Position numbers and translations under genes: made by a program | Notes under the pieces: model-generated | Seen by the model: only the letters and a program-made list of their open reading frames with translations | Told to the model about the DNA's origin: nothing | Databases searched by the model: none | Part shown: piece by piece, positions 49,011 through 58,729 of the stretch | Layout: every line of letters starts with the position of its first letter | How positions within the stretch are numbered: the stretch's first letter is position 1 | Assembly: GCF_007859635.1 (NCBI RefSeq) | Contig: NZ_CP042306.1 | Span: forward strand, 1-64,000 | Direction of reading: 5' to 3' | From: Sphingomonas panacisoli | GTDB taxonomy: Bacteria; Pseudomonadota; Alphaproteobacteria; Sphingomonadales; Sphingomonadaceae | Length of the DNA stretch: 64,000 nucleotides

Positions 49011-50246
49011 ATGGCGCTGATCGATACGTTCTTCGCCCGCGCGTTCAAGCGGGGTACGCTCCACGTCACCTACGCCGACGGCTCGACCAAGAGCTTCGGC
49101 ACGCCGGATCCGGATTTCCCCGACATCGCGATCCACTTTACCGACGCGCGCGCGCCGGGGATGATCGTGCGCAACCCGTCGCTCGGCGTCGCCGAGGCGC
49201 TGATCGAGGGTCGCGTCGTGATCGATCGCGGCGACATCATGGGCCTGCTGACGCTGGCAACCGCGAACAATCGCTGGGAGGCAGAGACCGGCGCGCTGAT
49301 GCCGAGCGCGGCGGCGCGGTCGCTGACCTGGGTCAAGCGCAAGATCGACCAGTTCAACCGCACGCGGGTGTCGCGCCAGAACGTCAAGCACCACTACGAT
49401 ATCGGCAACGACTTCTACGATCTCTTCCTGGATGCCGACCGCCAATATAGCTGCGCCTATTTCCTCGATCCGGATGATGAGACGCTCGAGCAGGCGCAGC
49501 TCGACAAGAAGGCGCATATCGCCGCCAAGCTGGCACTGAAGCCCGGCATGCGCGTGCTCGATATCGGCTGCGGCTGGGGCGGGATGGCGCTGTACCTGCA
49601 CGAGAAATACGGCGTCGAGGTGCTGGGTATCACGCTCAGCGACGAGCAGATCCGGCTGGCCAACGAACGCGCGGCGGCGGCCGGCGTCGCCGATCACGTC
49701 AAGTTCGAGCTGATGGACTATCGCCATTTGACCGGCACGTTCGACCGCATCGTGTCGGTCGGCATGTTCGAACATGTCGGTCCGCCGCAATACCGCACCT
49801 TCTTCAAGAAATGCCGCGACCTGCTGACCGAGGACGGCGTGATGCTGATCCACACGATCGGCCGCGCCGGCGCGCCGGGCGTTACCGACGAATTCACCGC
49901 GCGCTACATCTTCCCCGGCGGCTATATCCCGGCGCTGTCGGAGATCGCGAAGGGATACGAGGGCTTGCGCTACTACATGACCGACTGCGAGGTCCTGCGG
50001 CTGCACTACGCCTACACGCTCCAGGCCTGGTACGACCGCGCGATGGCGAACAAGGACAGGATCGTCGCGATGTACGACGAAGCGTTCTTCCGGATGTGGA
50101 CCTTCTACCTCGCCGGGTCGTGCGTCAGTTTTCGGTACGGCGGGATGGTCAATTACCAGCTGCAATTCGCCCGAAACCGTCACGCGCTGCCGATCACGCG
50201 CGACTACATGCTGGCGGAGGAGCAGCGGATCCCGGGGAAGGCCTAG
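49011..50246 (+). CDS. cfa: Cyclopropane-fatty-acyl-phospholipid synthase family protein
   Basis: A 411-residue SAM-dependent enzyme. The N-terminal lipid-binding region (PGMIVRNPSLGVAEALIEGR) precedes VKHHYDIGNDFYDLFLDADR, QYSCAYFLDPDDETLEQAQL, the SAM motif GMRVLDIGCGWGGMALYLHE, GITLSDEQIRLANERA, VSVGMFEHVG and FTARYIFPGGYIPALSEI. All fit cyclopropane synthase, which adds a methylene bridge to unsaturated membrane lipid chains. It may belong to a larger mycolic-acid-synthase-like group, but motif order supports Cfa. Confidence 0.9.
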   Translation: MALIDTFFARAFKRGTLHVTYADGSTKSFGTPDPDFPDIAIHFTDARAPGMIVRNPSLGVAEALIEGRVVIDRGDIMGLLTLATANNRWEAETGALMPSAAARSLTWVKRKIDQFNRTRVSRQNVKHHYDIGNDFYDLFLDADRQYSCAYFLDPDDETLEQAQLDKKAHIAAKLALKPGMRVLDIGCGWGGMALYLHEKYGVEVLGITLSDEQIRLANERAAAAGVADHVKFELMDYRHLTGTFDRIVSVGMFEHVGPPQYRTFFKKCRDLLTEDGVMLIHTIGRAGAPGVTDEFTARYIFPGGYIPALSEIAKGYEGLRYYMTDCEVLRLHYAYTLQAWYDRAMANKDRIVAMYDEAFFRMWTFYLAGSCVSFRYGGMVNYQLQFARNRHALPITRDYMLAEEQRIPGKA

Positions 50247-50295
50247 CCTGCCCAGGCGCCCGCGATCAGGTCGTGGCGCTCTCCTCGTCGGCGCT

Positions 50296-50316
50296 AAGTT
50301 GACACCAAGTTGACAC
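50296..50316. repeat. Tandem direct repeat AAGTTGACAC, 11-base period
   Basis: Two copies of AAGTTGACAC (50296-50305, 50307-50316) stand one helical turn apart, each with a perfect TTGACA. No -10 hexamer lies at 16-18 bases from either. It may be a regulator site. Lies in the 238-base gap between the cfa and MATE genes, which otherwise holds no gene I can support. Confidence 0.5.
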
Positions 50317-50467
50317 TAACGCGGTGCTCCGGAAACGCCGAGAGCTGCGCAACGCGATGAAAAATACCGATCGAGCCTCCTGGAGGATCCGTTCGTCATC
50401 GGACGGGGCTGACACACGAAATCCTACATTGGAAGCATCTTGTCTGGGATGACGCGGAAGGCGACGT

Positions 50468-50484
50468 GCGGCTAGGGAAGCCGC
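50468..50484 (+). promoter_or_regulatory. Hairpin with SD-like loop directly before the MATE start
   Basis: GCGGCT (50468-50473) pairs with AGCCGC (50479-50484); the loop AGGGA is the only Shine-Dalgarno-like sequence, and the ATG follows at 50485. Ribosome access may depend on opening or presentation of this hairpin. Confidence 0.45.
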
Positions 50485-51837
50485 ATGACCGCCACCCTGA
50501 CCCGACGCTCGATCCTAGCGCAGGCCTGGCCGATCATGCTCGGGCAGATCACCGTGCCGCTGGTCGGGCTGGTCGATACCGCGGTGATCGGGCGAACCGG
50601 CGATGCGGTCGCGCTGGCGGCGGTGGCGCTGGGCAGCTTCGTCGTGACCTTCCTGTTCTGGACGTTCGGCTTCCTGCGGATGGGGATGACCGGGCTGACC
50701 GCGCAAGCGGTCGGGGCCGACGACCAGGCCGAAGTCCGCGCGCTGTTGGTGCGCGGCGTCGCGACGGGCTTTGCGCTGGGCGTGGTGTTGCTGGCGCTGC
50801 AGGCGTTGGTCGTGCCGCTTGCCTTCCGCCTGTTCGCCGGGTCGGGTCAGCTCGATGCGGTGGCGGAAAGCTTCGTCGCCGCGCGCCTGTTCGGAGCACC
50901 CGCGGCGCTGGCGGGGTCCGCGATCAACGGCTGGCTGCTCGGCCTCGGCAAGACCCGCCACGCGCTGGTGCTGCAGGTCGTCATGAATGTCGCGAACATC
51001 GGCCTCGACCTGTTGTTCGTCTGGCATTTCCATCTCGGCGCGCGCGGGGTCGGGTTCGGGACCACGAGCGCCGAGTGGATCGCGCTGGCGACCGGGCTGG
51101 CGATCGTCGGCAATGTGCTGGGCGCCGAGGGACGGGCCGCGATCCGCATCGGGCTTCGCGGCGCGTTCGACCGCCAAGCGCTCAAGCGGCTGTTCGGCGT
51201 CAATGCCGACATCATGATCCGCACCGTCGCGTTGCTCGCTCTGTTCGGCTGGTTCGCCAATGCCGGCGCGCGGCTTGGGCCGGTGCAACTTGGCGCGAAT
51301 CATGTCCTGTCGCAGTTCGTCGGGCTGGCCGCCTATGTCCTCGACGGCTTCGCCTTCACCGCCGAAGCGCGCGTTGGTCAGGCGATCGGGGCGAAGTCGC
51401 GCGCCGATTTCCTGCGCGCGATTCGGCTGACCGGCGAGTTCTCGGTCGCGAGCGGCCTCGTGTTCGTCGCGGCGATCGCGCTGGGTGGGCCGTGGCTGGT
51501 CGATCTGATGACCACCAACCCTGAGGTTAAGGCGCACGCTCTGGCGCTGGCGCCGTTTGCGGCGCTGCAGCCGCTGATCGGTGCGCCGGCGTGGTTGCTC
51601 GATGGCATCTTCATCGGCGCGACGCGCGGCAGGGCTTTGCGGAACGCTGCGATCCTGTCGACGATGCTCTATATAGCGACCGACCTCGCGCTCCGCCCCT
51701 GGGCTGCGCTGGGCGTGTGGATCGCGCTGACGCTCAGCTATGTCTATCGCGCCGGCGCGCTTGCGCTCTACTGGCCGGGCTTGCTCAAAGACCTCGGGCC
51801 GCCACCGCCGCTTGCAGAGCCGTCGCCCGGGACCTAA
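50485..51837 (+). CDS. MATE family efflux transporter (DinF-like)
   Basis: A 450-residue membrane protein with about twelve helices. Typical MATE features are [100 protein letters not shown] and [19 protein letters not shown]. It probably exports cationic compounds in exchange for H+ or Na+. The DinF subgroup is suggested by length and by ending in a proline-rich tail. It is followed 11 bases later by argG. Confidence 0.9.
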   Translation: MTATLTRRSILAQAWPIMLGQITVPLVGLVDTAVIGRTGDAVALAAVALGSFVVTFLFWTFGFLRMGMTGLTAQAVGADDQAEVRALLVRGVATGFALGVVLLALQALVVPLAFRLFAGSGQLDAVAESFVAARLFGAPAALAGSAINGWLLGLGKTRHALVLQVVMNVANIGLDLLFVWHFHLGARGVGFGTTSAEWIALATGLAIVGNVLGAEGRAAIRIGLRGAFDRQALKRLFGVNADIMIRTVALLALFGWFANAGARLGPVQLGANHVLSQFVGLAAYVLDGFAFTAEARVGQAIGAKSRADFLRAIRLTGEFSVASGLVFVAAIALGGPWLVDLMTTNPEVKAHALALAPFAALQPLIGAPAWLLDGIFIGATRGRALRNAAILSTMLYIATDLALRPWAALGVWIALTLSYVYRAGALALYWPGLLKDLGPPPPLAEPSPGT

Positions 51838-51848
51838 ACGCCCGCGCC

Positions 51849-53069
51849 ATGACCGACTCCTCCATCAAGCGCGTCGTGCTTGCCTACTCCGGCGGCCTCG
51901 ACACTTCCGTCATCCTCAAATGGCTCCAGCAGACCTATAATTGCGAGGTGGTGACCTTCACCGCCGATCTGGGCCAGGGCGAGGAACTCGAACCGGCGCG
52001 CAAGAAGGCGGAGATGGCGGGGGTCAAGCCCGAGCACATCTTTATCGACGATCTGAAGGAAGAGTTCGTCAAGGACTATGTCTTCCCGATGATGCGCGCC
52101 AATGCGCTGTACGAGGGGCTGTATCTGCTCGGCACGTCGATCGCGCGGCCGCTGATCGCCAAGCGCCAGATCGAGATCGCCCGCCAGGTGAATGCGGACG
52201 CGGTCAGCCACGGTGCGACCGGAAAGGGCAACGATCAGGTCCGCTTCGAACTCGGCTATTACGCGCTCAACCCCGACATCAAGGTGATCGCGCCGTGGCG
52301 CGAATGGGACCTGACCAGCCGCGAACGCCTGATCGAATTCGCCGAAAAGAACCAGATCCCGATCGCCAAGGACAAGCGCGGCGAAGCGCCGTTTTCGACC
52401 GACGCGAACCTGTTGCACACCTCGTCCGAGGGGAAGGTGCTCGAGGATCCGTGGCAGGAAGTGCCGGATTACGTCTATTCGCGCACGGTCAATCCCGAGG
52501 ACGCGCCCGACCAGCCCGAGACGATCACGATCGATTTCGAACGCGGCGACGGTGTGGCGCTCAACGGTCAGGCAATGAGCCCCGCGACCTTGCTCGCGGC
52601 GCTCAACGACCTCGGGCGCAAGCACGGCATCGGCCGGCTCGACCTGGTCGAGAACCGTTTCGTCGGCATGAAGTCTCGCGGGATGTACGAGACGCCGGGC
52701 GGGACGATCTATCACCTCGCGCATCGCGGGATCGAGCAGATCACGCTCGACCGCGGGGCGGCGCACCTGAAGGACGAACTCGCGCCGCGTTATGCCGAAC
52801 TGATCTATAACGGCTTCTGGTTCGCGCCCGAGCGCGAGATGCTGCAGGCGGCGATCGACTATAGCCAGGAAAAGGTGTCGGGCACTGTCCGGCTGAAGCT
52901 CTACAAGGGCAGCGTGATCGTAACCGGCCGCAAGTCGCCCAACACGCTGTATTCGGAGAAGGTCGTGACGTTCGAAGACGATCAGGGCGCGTACGACCAG
53001 CGCGACGCGGCGGGCTTCATCAAGCTCAACGCACTGCGACTGCGCTTACTCGGGCGGCGCGATGGCTGA
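51849..53069 (+). CDS. argG: Argininosuccinate synthase
   Basis: A 406-residue enzyme joining citrulline and aspartate with ATP in arginine biosynthesis. The ATP pyrophosphatase P-loop is [19 protein letters not shown]; then [80 protein letters not shown], and [20 protein letters not shown]. Full length and intact, a good landmark for the clean part of the window. Its last codons overlap the next gene by 8 bases. Confidence 0.97.
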   Translation: MTDSSIKRVVLAYSGGLDTSVILKWLQQTYNCEVVTFTADLGQGEELEPARKKAEMAGVKPEHIFIDDLKEEFVKDYVFPMMRANALYEGLYLLGTSIARPLIAKRQIEIARQVNADAVSHGATGKGNDQVRFELGYYALNPDIKVIAPWREWDLTSRERLIEFAEKNQIPIAKDKRGEAPFSTDANLLHTSSEGKVLEDPWQEVPDYVYSRTVNPEDAPDQPETITIDFERGDGVALNGQAMSPATLLAALNDLGRKHGIGRLDLVENRFVGMKSRGMYETPGGTIYHLAHRGIEQITLDRGAAHLKDELAPRYAELIYNGFWFAPEREMLQAAIDYSQEKVSGTVRLKLYKGSVIVTGRKSPNTLYSEKVVTFEDDQGAYDQRDAAGFIKLNALRLRLLGRRDG

Positions 53070-53604
53070 CGGCGCCGCCGCCCTTGCGTTGCAAGTGATC
53101 CAGACGCTGGCGGTGCTCGTCGGCGTCGTGTTCGGACTGATCCAGCTCCGCCAGATCAAGCATCAGCAAGAGTCCGCGGCGGGGGCGGCGATGCTGCAGT
53201 CGCTCCAATCGACCGATGCCGGAAGTACGGCGCTGATCCTCGTCGAACTGCCCGACGATCTGCCGGGCGCCGAACTCAAGCAGCGGCTCGGTCAAGATTT
53301 CGACCGCGTCATCGCGCTGGCATCGATGTTCGAAAGCGTCGGGCCGTTGGTCGCGCGCGGGCAGGTGCCGATCGATATCTATGCCGATTTCTATCGCGGC
53401 GCGACGGTGCTGTGCTGGCGCAAGCTGCGCCGTTACGTGGCGGAACGTCGCAAGGCGGGCTGGAGCAACCTGTTCGAATGGTTCGAATGGCTGTCCGACC
53501 AAATGGATCGCCGATCGCCGCTGCATTCCGATGTGCCGGCGAGCGTCGCGTTTCGTGACTGGCGCAGCGAAGCGGATTTCGATCGGCTGCAAGCCGGGCG
53601 GTAA
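53062..53604 (+). CDS. Membrane-anchored protein of unknown function (DUF4760-like)
   Basis: A 180-residue protein whose ATG lies inside the end of argG. One N-terminal membrane helix ([20 protein letters not shown]) with a charged stop (LRQIKHQQ) is followed by a cytoplasmic helical part ([60 protein letters not shown]). This layout resembles the DUF4760-type proteins, but the match is loose. No function is known. Confidence 0.7.
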   Translation: MADGAAALALQVIQTLAVLVGVVFGLIQLRQIKHQQESAAGAAMLQSLQSTDAGSTALILVELPDDLPGAELKQRLGQDFDRVIALASMFESVGPLVARGQVPIDIYADFYRGATVLCWRKLRRYVAERRKAGWSNLFEWFEWLSDQMDRRSPLHSDVPASVAFRDWRSEADFDRLQAGR

Positions 53605-53655
53605 GCCGCCGCCGGTCCTAACGCGGGCTTAACCATGATCGGTTAGCCCGGTCGC

Positions 53656-55371
53656 ATGGAATCGACCGACCGCCGGGCGTGGAGCGACACGCTGCTGGCC
53701 TGCATGCTCGCGGGTGTGCTGGCGGCGGCGTGGGCGTGGCGCGACTGGGCAAACCTGTCGGTCCTCAGACTGCCCGACGCCGACGACGCGATGCGGCTGC
53801 AGCAGATTCGCGACTGGCTGAGCGGGCAGGCGTTCGGCGACGTGACGCAATACCGGCTGGGGCCGGGCGGCACCGCGATGCACTGGTCGCGGCTCGACGA
53901 TCTGGTCCCGGCGGCACTGATCCGACTGTTCGAAGGTGTGCTGGGGCGGCACGGCGCCGAGGTGGCGGCGGTGATCGCATGGCCGGCGATATTGCTCGCT
54001 GCGGCAATCGCGTTGACCGCGCGGATCGCGCGGCGGCTGGGCGGCGCGGAGAGCGTGATGCCGGCGATGATCGTCGCGGCGATCGCGTATCCGGCCAGTA
54101 CATTGTTCGCGCCGGGGCGGATCGATCATCACAATCTGCAGATGGTGCTGGTGTTGGTCATGGCCTGGGCTTTGGTCGGGCCATCGACACTGCGCGCCGG
54201 CGCGGCGGCCGGGGTCGCGGCCGCGCTCAGCCTGGTGGTGGGTATGGAAACCGCGCCGTTGCTCGTGGCCGCCGCCGCCGTGGTGGCGATCGATTGGGTC
54301 GTCCAAGGCGTGCCCGCGCGTGCGCGACTGTTCGGATTCGGGTTCGGCCTGGGCGGCGCGATTCTGCTGTCGAGCGCGGCGTTCGCCACGACCTCCTGGA
54401 CGCTGCCGGCGTGCGACGGCTTCACCGCGATCGTCATGCGCGCTGCCTTGCTCGCGGCCGTCGTGCCGGTCGCCCTTGCCCTCCTGCCGCTGGACTCACG
54501 ACCGGGCAGGGGGATTGCGCTGGCCGTCGCGGGTGCGTCGTTGCTCGCCGCCGTCATGCTGGCCGCGCCGCAATGTCTGTCGCCCTATGGGGGCGTCGAT
54601 CCGCTGCTGCGCCAATTATGGCTCGCGCGCGTCGGCGAGGCGGTGCCGCTCGCCGGCGCGCCGTTGGCGGTCGCGATCGGCTATGCCGGATTGATGGTCG
54701 CCGGGATCGCCGCGACGGGATGGCAGATCTGGACGAGGCGCGACCGTTGCTGGCTGGCGATGCTGGCGCTGCAACTCGCGGCGTTGGCGGTAACGTTTTT
54801 GCAGGTGCGCGGTGCTTATGCCGGCGCGCTGCTCGCGGCACCGGCCCTGGGCGCGCTTATCCTGGCGGCGCGGCGTCGCGGGGCGGTAGCATTGGCCGGC
54901 GCCTGGATCGCTTCGGCGGGGATGCTGTATCCGATCGCGGCACAAGCGCTGGTCCCAGCACCTCCCTCTTCGGCAGGTCCCAGCTGCACGTCGCCCGCCT
55001 TGATCGCGGCGTTGGCCGGCCAACCGGCCGGTATCGTGATGGCGCCGATCGATACCGGCGGCCCGGCGATCGCCGCGACGGCGCAGCGTTTCGTTGCCGG
55101 CGCCTATCATCGCGACAATGACGGCAATCTGGCGATGTATCGTTTCTATCTCGGCCGCCCCGACCGGGCGCGGGCGATCGCCGCGCGGCTGGGCGTAACG
55201 TACGTGATCGCGTGCGACGGGTTCGCCGGCACGCCGCCTCGCACCAGCCTGGCCGCGCAACTTGCCGCCGGCGCAGGGCCGGATTGGCTGATTCGCGTGC
55301 AGACGATGTCCGACGGCGCGGCGCTGTATCGCGTCCGGCCCGGCCTGTCCGCGCCGCGGCTGACGCGCTAG
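53656..55371 (+). CDS. GT-C type membrane protein resembling STT3/AglB oligosaccharyltransferases
   Basis: A 571-residue protein with about eleven hydrophobic helices and a short soluble end. The first external loop reads LRLPDADDAMRLQQIRDW (Asp pair near 42-45), followed by MHWSRLDDLVPAALIRLF. The second has STLFAPGRIDHHNLQMVLVL. In STT3/AglB the first loop has an acidic D-x-Y-R segment and the second a DHHxxE segment, so the spacing and sequence are similar, but Gln replaces the usual acid. The C-terminal part (VAGAYHRDNDGNLAMYRFYL) is soluble. Probably transfers a lipid-linked sugar, possibly to lipid or protein; this is inference. Confidence 0.6.
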   Translation: MESTDRRAWSDTLLACMLAGVLAAAWAWRDWANLSVLRLPDADDAMRLQQIRDWLSGQAFGDVTQYRLGPGGTAMHWSRLDDLVPAALIRLFEGVLGRHGAEVAAVIAWPAILLAAAIALTARIARRLGGAESVMPAMIVAAIAYPASTLFAPGRIDHHNLQMVLVLVMAWALVGPSTLRAGAAAGVAAALSLVVGMETAPLLVAAAAVVAIDWVVQGVPARARLFGFGFGLGGAILLSSAAFATTSWTLPACDGFTAIVMRAALLAAVVPVALALLPLDSRPGRGIALAVAGASLLAAVMLAAPQCLSPYGGVDPLLRQLWLARVGEAVPLAGAPLAVAIGYAGLMVAGIAATGWQIWTRRDRCWLAMLALQLAALAVTFLQVRGAYAGALLAAPALGALILAARRRGAVALAGAWIASAGMLYPIAAQALVPAPPSSAGPSCTSPALIAALAGQPAGIVMAPIDTGGPAIAATAQRFVAGAYHRDNDGNLAMYRFYLGRPDRARAIAARLGVTYVIACDGFAGTPPRTSLAAQLAAGAGPDWLIRVQTMSDGAALYRVRPGLSAPRLTR

Positions 55372-55380
55372 AGCCGCGAC

Positions 55381-56928
55381 GTGGACGGGGACAGCACCAA
55401 GCCCGCCTGGTGGCAGACGCGATGGTTCGTGCTCGCCGCCGCGTGTCTGGCGGCGGCGCCGTTGCTGTGGCCCGACATTCCGCCGCTGGTCGATCTGCTG
55501 GGGCACATGGGGCGCTATCGCGTCCAGATCGATCACGGCCAGCATCCCTGGCTCGCGGAATGGTACGGCTTCCGCTGGTCGCTGATCGGCAATCTGGGCG
55601 TCGATCTGCTGGTCGAATGGCTGGCGCCGCTGCTCGGGATCGAGCTGACGGTGAAGCTGGTCGTGGTCGCCATCCCGGCGCTGACCGCGGTCGGATTGCT
55701 GTGGATCGCGCGCGAGGTTCACGGCCGCGTGCCGCCGACCGCGCTCTTCGCGCTGGTGCTCGTCTACAATTACCCGTTCCAGTTCGGCTTCGTGAACTTC
55801 TCGCTGTCGATGGCGCTGGCGCTCAACGCCTTCGCCTTGTGGCTGCATCTCGCGCGGCGCGGCGCCTGGGCTTTGCGCGCCGTGTTGTTCGTGCCGCTGT
55901 CGTGCCTGCTCTGGCTGTGTCACGTGTTCGGCTGGGGTGTGCTCGGCATCCTGGTCTTTTCCGCCGAACTGATCCGTGCGCGCGATACCGATAGATCCTG
56001 GCCTGCGGCATTCGTTCGCGCCGGCGTCCAGTGCCTGCCGCTCGCATTGCCATGCGTGATGATGGTGATGTGGCGGGGCAGCGGGGTCGCGGGCGAGACC
56101 GGCGATTGGTTCAACCTGCGGGCCAAGCTGATGTGGCTGTCGGGGATTCTGCGCGACCATTGGCTGTGGTTCGACGTCGCCTGCGCCGCGGTGCTGGTGG
56201 CGATGCTGTACGATGGCCTGCGCTCGCCCTTCTTGGGCTGGTCGCGCAGCCTTGGCCTCGCGGCCGGCCTGCTCGCCGCGACGTTCCTTCTGCTGCCGCG
56301 CATCCTGTTGGGATCGGCCTATGCCGACATGCGGCTGGCGCCGTACATGGTGGCGATCGCGTTGATCGCGCTGCGTCCGACCGCCGCGATGCCGTGGCGC
56401 GCGCAACAGTGGCGAGCGCTTGCGGCACTGGCCTTGTTCGCGGTGCGGATGGGCGGCACGACCTACAGCTATTATCTGTTCGACCGGAGCTACGACCGCG
56501 AATTGGCGGCGCTCGATCACGTTCCCACGGGCGCGCGGCTGGTGACGTTCGTCGGTACCGAGTGCAGCAACAGCTGGACGCTCGACCGGCGCGATCATTT
56601 GCCGGGCATCGCGCTGGAGCGGCGGCTGGCGTACAGCAACGATCAATGGTCGATGGCCGGGGCGCAGCTGTTGACGACGCGCTATGTCAAGGCCGGCGCC
56701 TTCATCGCCGATCCGTCGCAGATCGTCACCAGCGCGCGATGCCCCAGCGAATGGTCGCGATCGATCGACCGCAGCCTGGCGACCCTGCCGCGCGACGCGT
56801 TCGACTATGTCTGGTTGATCGGCCCGCCGCCGTTCGATCAACGCCTGCTGGCGGGGATGACGCCGGTGTGGCGCGACGGCACCAGCACGCTGCTGCGGAT
56901 CGAGCGGCCGCCGCCTGCCGGGAAATAA
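55381..56928 (+). CDS. Polytopic membrane protein, tandem paralogue 1
   Basis: A 515-residue protein from GTG 55381, 9 bases after the STT3-like stop. About ten helices follow a conserved start WWQTRWFVLAAACLAAAPLL and LWPDIPPLVDLLGHMGRYRV. Conserved features shared with the next gene are IELTVKLVVVAIPAL, LLWIAREVHG, CHVFGWGVLGILVFSAE, GSAYADMRLAPYMVAIALIA and a soluble end with ERRLAYSNDQWSMAGAQLLT and DYVWLIGPPP. No known family; a GT-C-like glycosyltransferase is suggested by topology and context only. Confidence 0.7.
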   Translation: MDGDSTKPAWWQTRWFVLAAACLAAAPLLWPDIPPLVDLLGHMGRYRVQIDHGQHPWLAEWYGFRWSLIGNLGVDLLVEWLAPLLGIELTVKLVVVAIPALTAVGLLWIAREVHGRVPPTALFALVLVYNYPFQFGFVNFSLSMALALNAFALWLHLARRGAWALRAVLFVPLSCLLWLCHVFGWGVLGILVFSAELIRARDTDRSWPAAFVRAGVQCLPLALPCVMMVMWRGSGVAGETGDWFNLRAKLMWLSGILRDHWLWFDVACAAVLVAMLYDGLRSPFLGWSRSLGLAAGLLAATFLLLPRILLGSAYADMRLAPYMVAIALIALRPTAAMPWRAQQWRALAALALFAVRMGGTTYSYYLFDRSYDRELAALDHVPTGARLVTFVGTECSNSWTLDRRDHLPGIALERRLAYSNDQWSMAGAQLLTTRYVKAGAFIADPSQIVTSARCPSEWSRSIDRSLATLPRDAFDYVWLIGPPPFDQRLLAGMTPVWRDGTSTLLRIERPPPAGK

Positions 56929-56998
56929 AACTGGCCGTCCCACAAGCGGGGTCATCGAGGCATTGCGCTCTGACGCCACGGCCCTAGAAACGCCGGCA

Positions 56999-58729
56999 AT
57001 GATGGACGACGCGCCGACCGGACCGCTCAATTGGTGGCAGACGCGCCGGTTCGTCGTCGCGATGGCCCTGCTGTCGATCGTGCCGCTGCTGTGGCCCGAC
57101 ATCCCGCCTCTGGTCGATTTGCCCGGGCATATGGGGCGGTATCGCGTCCAGTTGGACCTTCACACCTATCCGTGGTTGACCGACTGGTACAATTTCCAGT
57201 GGCAGCTGATCGGCAATCTGGGGATCGACATCCTCGTCCAGATCTTCGCGCCGATCCTGGGGCTCGAACTGACGGTCAAGCTGATCGTGATGTCGATTCC
57301 GCCGCTGATCGTCGTCGGGCTGTTGTGGATTGCGCGCGAGGTGCATGGACGAATTCCGGCCACAGCGTTGTTCGCGCTACCGCTCGCTTACTGCTTTCCG
57401 CTGCAGTTCGGGTTCGTCAATTTCATGCTGTCGATGGCGCTGGCGCTGCCGCTGTTCGCGCTGTGGCTGCGGCTGGGACGGCTCGGCAAGATCAAGTTGC
57501 GGGCGTGGATCTTCGTGCCACTCTCCTGCGCTCTCTGGGTCTGTCACACGTTTGGCTGGGGCGTGCTCGGCGTGCTCGCTTTCTCCGCCGAAATGGTGCG
57601 CGAGCACGATCGCGCCAAACAATCGTCGGAGCATCGCTTCGGTCCGGTCACCACCGCGGGCATCAAGCGTTGGGCGATCGCGTGGTTCCGCGGGGGGTTG
57701 CAATGTTTGCCGCTTGCGCTCCCCATCCTGCTGATGGTCGCGTGGCGCAGCGGCGAGCACGTGTCCGGCCAGACCACCGATTTCTTCAACTGGCGCGCCA
57801 AGTTCGCGTGGCTGACGATGATGCTGCGCGATCGCTGGCTCGGGTTCGACATCGCGTCGAACGCGCTGCTCGGATTGATCCTGTACAAGTCGGTCCGCGA
57901 TCGGAACATCGAGTTCTCCCGCAATCTCGGCCTGTCGACGTTGTTCCTGGTCGCGGTGTTCGTGGTGTTGCCGCGGATCGTGTTCGGATCGGCCTATGCC
58001 GATATGCGGCTCGCGCCGTTCATGGTCGCGATCGCGCTGATCGCGATCCGGCCGCGGCCGCTGCCCGGCGACACGCGGTTGCTGGCGCTCGAGAATCCGG
58101 GGCTGGGCGATGCCGAGCTCCAGACCATCGTCATGGCGCGGCGGCGGCGGTCGATGGCGCTGTTCGCGATGCTCGGGCTGGCGTTCGTGCTGGTGCGTAC
58201 GGGCGCGACCACGGTCAGCTACGTGCTGTTCGACCAGCGTTATGCGCGCGAGTTGAAGGCGCTCGATCACGTGCCGATCGGGGCGCGACTGGTCACGTTC
58301 GTCGGGCAGAATTGCGTCGCTGATTGGAAGATGAGCCGGCTCGAGCACATGCCCGCGCTCGCGCTCGAACGGCGCATGGCCTATACCAACGATCAATGGT
58401 CGATGGCCGGCGCGCAGTTGCTGACGACCAAATACGTTCCCGCCGTGCCGTTCGCGCACGACCCGTCGCAGATCACCACGCTGATGCAGTGTCCGCGGCA
58501 ATATTGGCGGCCGATCAATCGTAGTCTGGCAAAGTTCCCGCGAGCCGCGTTCGACTATGTCTGGCTGATCAGCCCGCCGCCCTACGATCCCAAATATACC
58601 CAGGATTTGACCCCGATCTGGCGCGACGGCACCAGCGTGCTGTTCAAGGTCGACCACGTCGATGTCGCGCCGGTCACGAAGCGCGGCGACTTCCCGATGC
58701 CGCCGCGGGGCAAGAACCCGTTCTACTGA
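56999..58729 (+). CDS. Polytopic membrane protein, tandem paralogue 2
   Basis: A 576-residue paralogue of the preceding protein, longer through an insert around RPRPLPGDTRLLALENPGLG and a charged tail (KRGDFPMPPRGKNPFY). More than half of aligned positions in the first 110 residues agree (PLLWPDIPPLVDLPGHMGRY, LLWIAREVHGRIPATALFAL). The start is taken at ATG 56999, with a second ATG next to it. The final stop overlaps that of the convergent FemAB-like gene. The function is unknown; duplication next to an STT3-like gene suggests envelope glycan assembly. Confidence 0.7.
   Translation: MMDDAPTGPLNWWQTRRFVVAMALLSIVPLLWPDIPPLVDLPGHMGRYRVQLDLHTYPWLTDWYNFQWQLIGNLGIDILVQIFAPILGLELTVKLIVMSIPPLIVVGLLWIAREVHGRIPATALFALPLAYCFPLQFGFVNFMLSMALALPLFALWLRLGRLGKIKLRAWIFVPLSCALWVCHTFGWGVLGVLAFSAEMVREHDRAKQSSEHRFGPVTTAGIKRWAIAWFRGGLQCLPLALPILLMVAWRSGEHVSGQTTDFFNWRAKFAWLTMMLRDRWLGFDIASNALLGLILYKSVRDRNIEFSRNLGLSTLFLVAVFVVLPRIVFGSAYADMRLAPFMVAIALIAIRPRPLPGDTRLLALENPGLGDAELQTIVMARRRRSMALFAMLGLAFVLVRTGATTVSYVLFDQRYARELKALDHVPIGARLVTFVGQNCVADWKMSRLEHMPALALERRMAYTNDQWSMAGAQLLTTKYVPAVPFAHDPSQITTLMQCPRQYWRPINRSLAKFPRAAFDYVWLISPPPYDPKYTQDLTPIWRDGTSVLFKVDHVDVAPVTKRGDFPMPPRGKNPFY

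Noticed and set aside
54616..57102. An 828-codon minus-strand frame opposite the STT3-like and polytopic genes, and another at 57,377-59,200
   Set aside because: The plus-strand frames have membrane helices, conserved paralogy and gene-like spacing; the antisense products are Gln/Arg-rich without structure.
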